Assembly (NCBI GenBank): GCA_020061995.1 | Contig: JAGUXE010000224.1 | Span: forward strand, 1-15,979 | Length of the DNA: 15,979 nt | Origin: Ignavibacteriales bacterium | GTDB lineage: Bacteria; Bacteroidota; Ignavibacteria; Ignavibacteriales; Ignavibacteriaceae | Direction of reading: 5' to 3' | Shown here: one piece after another, positions 15,812-15,979 of the stretch | How positions within the stretch are numbered: position 1 is the stretch's first letter | How the letters are laid out: each line of letters begins with the position of its first letter | The notes under the pieces: model-generated | Told to the model about the DNA's origin: nothing | Databases searched by the model: none | The model's input: only the letters and a program-made list of their open reading frames with translations | Program-made: the position numbers and the translations under genes

Positions 15812-15979
15812 GTAATTGCAGTTATAGAAGAAGATAAAGATATTACTATATTTGTTGGAGTTAGTTTAGCTGAGCCATTAGCTGAACATTTAACCTACTT
15901 CCCAAAAGTTAACTACAATCCTACTGTCGCATTGATAAAAAATGGGAAAAATCAGATAATAAAAACACAAAATGGATTA
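15812..15979 (+). other. Unrecognised open frame running off the right edge, no start codon
   Basis: From 15812 to the edge a frame of 56 codons stays open and reads like real protein: VIAVIEEDKDITIFVGVSLA, then EPLAEHLTYFPKVNYNPTVA, then LIKNGKNQ. It has alternating hydrophobic strands and normal composition. It is preceded in frame by TAA (15809-15811), with no ATG, GTG or TTG near its start, so it is either a decayed gene fragment or one entered by a frameshift. Before the TAA the same frame reads ILNIIFYSKFGR, which may belong to the same protein. I do not recognise the family. The stretch 15666-15811 otherwise shows nothing. Confidence 0.35.

Overview
The window looks like a chromosomal stretch from an AT-rich member of the Bacteroidota/Chlorobi/Ignavibacteriota assemblage, most likely Ignavibacteria-like. 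The main reason is that two secreted proteins end in the 'NYPNPFNPST' type-A C-terminal domain of the type IX secretion system (T9SS). A PorV-like outer-membrane protein and a TonB-dependent receptor of the matching type are also present. The species cannot be named from sequence alone. I see no rRNA, tRNA, CRISPR array, transposase or phage gene.

Layout. Positions 1-1654 (minus strand) hold a heme pair: a CcsA/HemX-type membrane protein, then hemA (glutamyl-tRNA reductase), which runs off the left edge. Positions 1783-2270 (minus) hold a small ParE-type toxin-antitoxin pair. Positions 2483-3584 (plus) hold a short-form gpmA overlapping a TPM-domain gene. A secreted beta-helix protein with a T9SS sorting domain follows (3622-5448), closed by a clear intrinsic terminator. 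Positions 5722-6944 (plus) form a tightly overlapping set of DUF2203, a zinc-ribbon-like peptide and a HAD phosphatase.

Positions 7037-11594 are a minus-strand surface/secretion block. In transcription order it contains a VIT-vWFA protein with a T9SS sorting domain, a PorV-like barrel protein interrupted by a one-base frame break, a small putative lipoprotein and a DUF4476 protein. Positions 12007-13830 (plus) hold a TonB-dependent receptor that lacks its N-terminus and has an internal amber codon, so it is probably a pseudogene. The window ends with L-lactate dehydrogenase (14073-15017), a flavodoxin-fold NAD(P)H-quinone-reductase-like protein (15096-15665), and an unrecognised open frame running off the right edge.

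How the parts fit. The central metabolism genes (gpmA, ldh, heme synthesis) are ordinary housekeeping. The accessory part is the cell-surface set: two T9SS-sorted proteins, a PorV-like protein, a lipoprotein and a decayed outer-membrane receptor. The points most worth a second look are the frame break in the PorV-like gene, which sits exactly on a canonical -1 slippery heptamer, the receptor whose two in-frame stops are both TAG, and a CcsA/HemX protein that keeps its heme-ligand-type histidines but has lost the WWD tryptophans. I found no convincing wholly new system.
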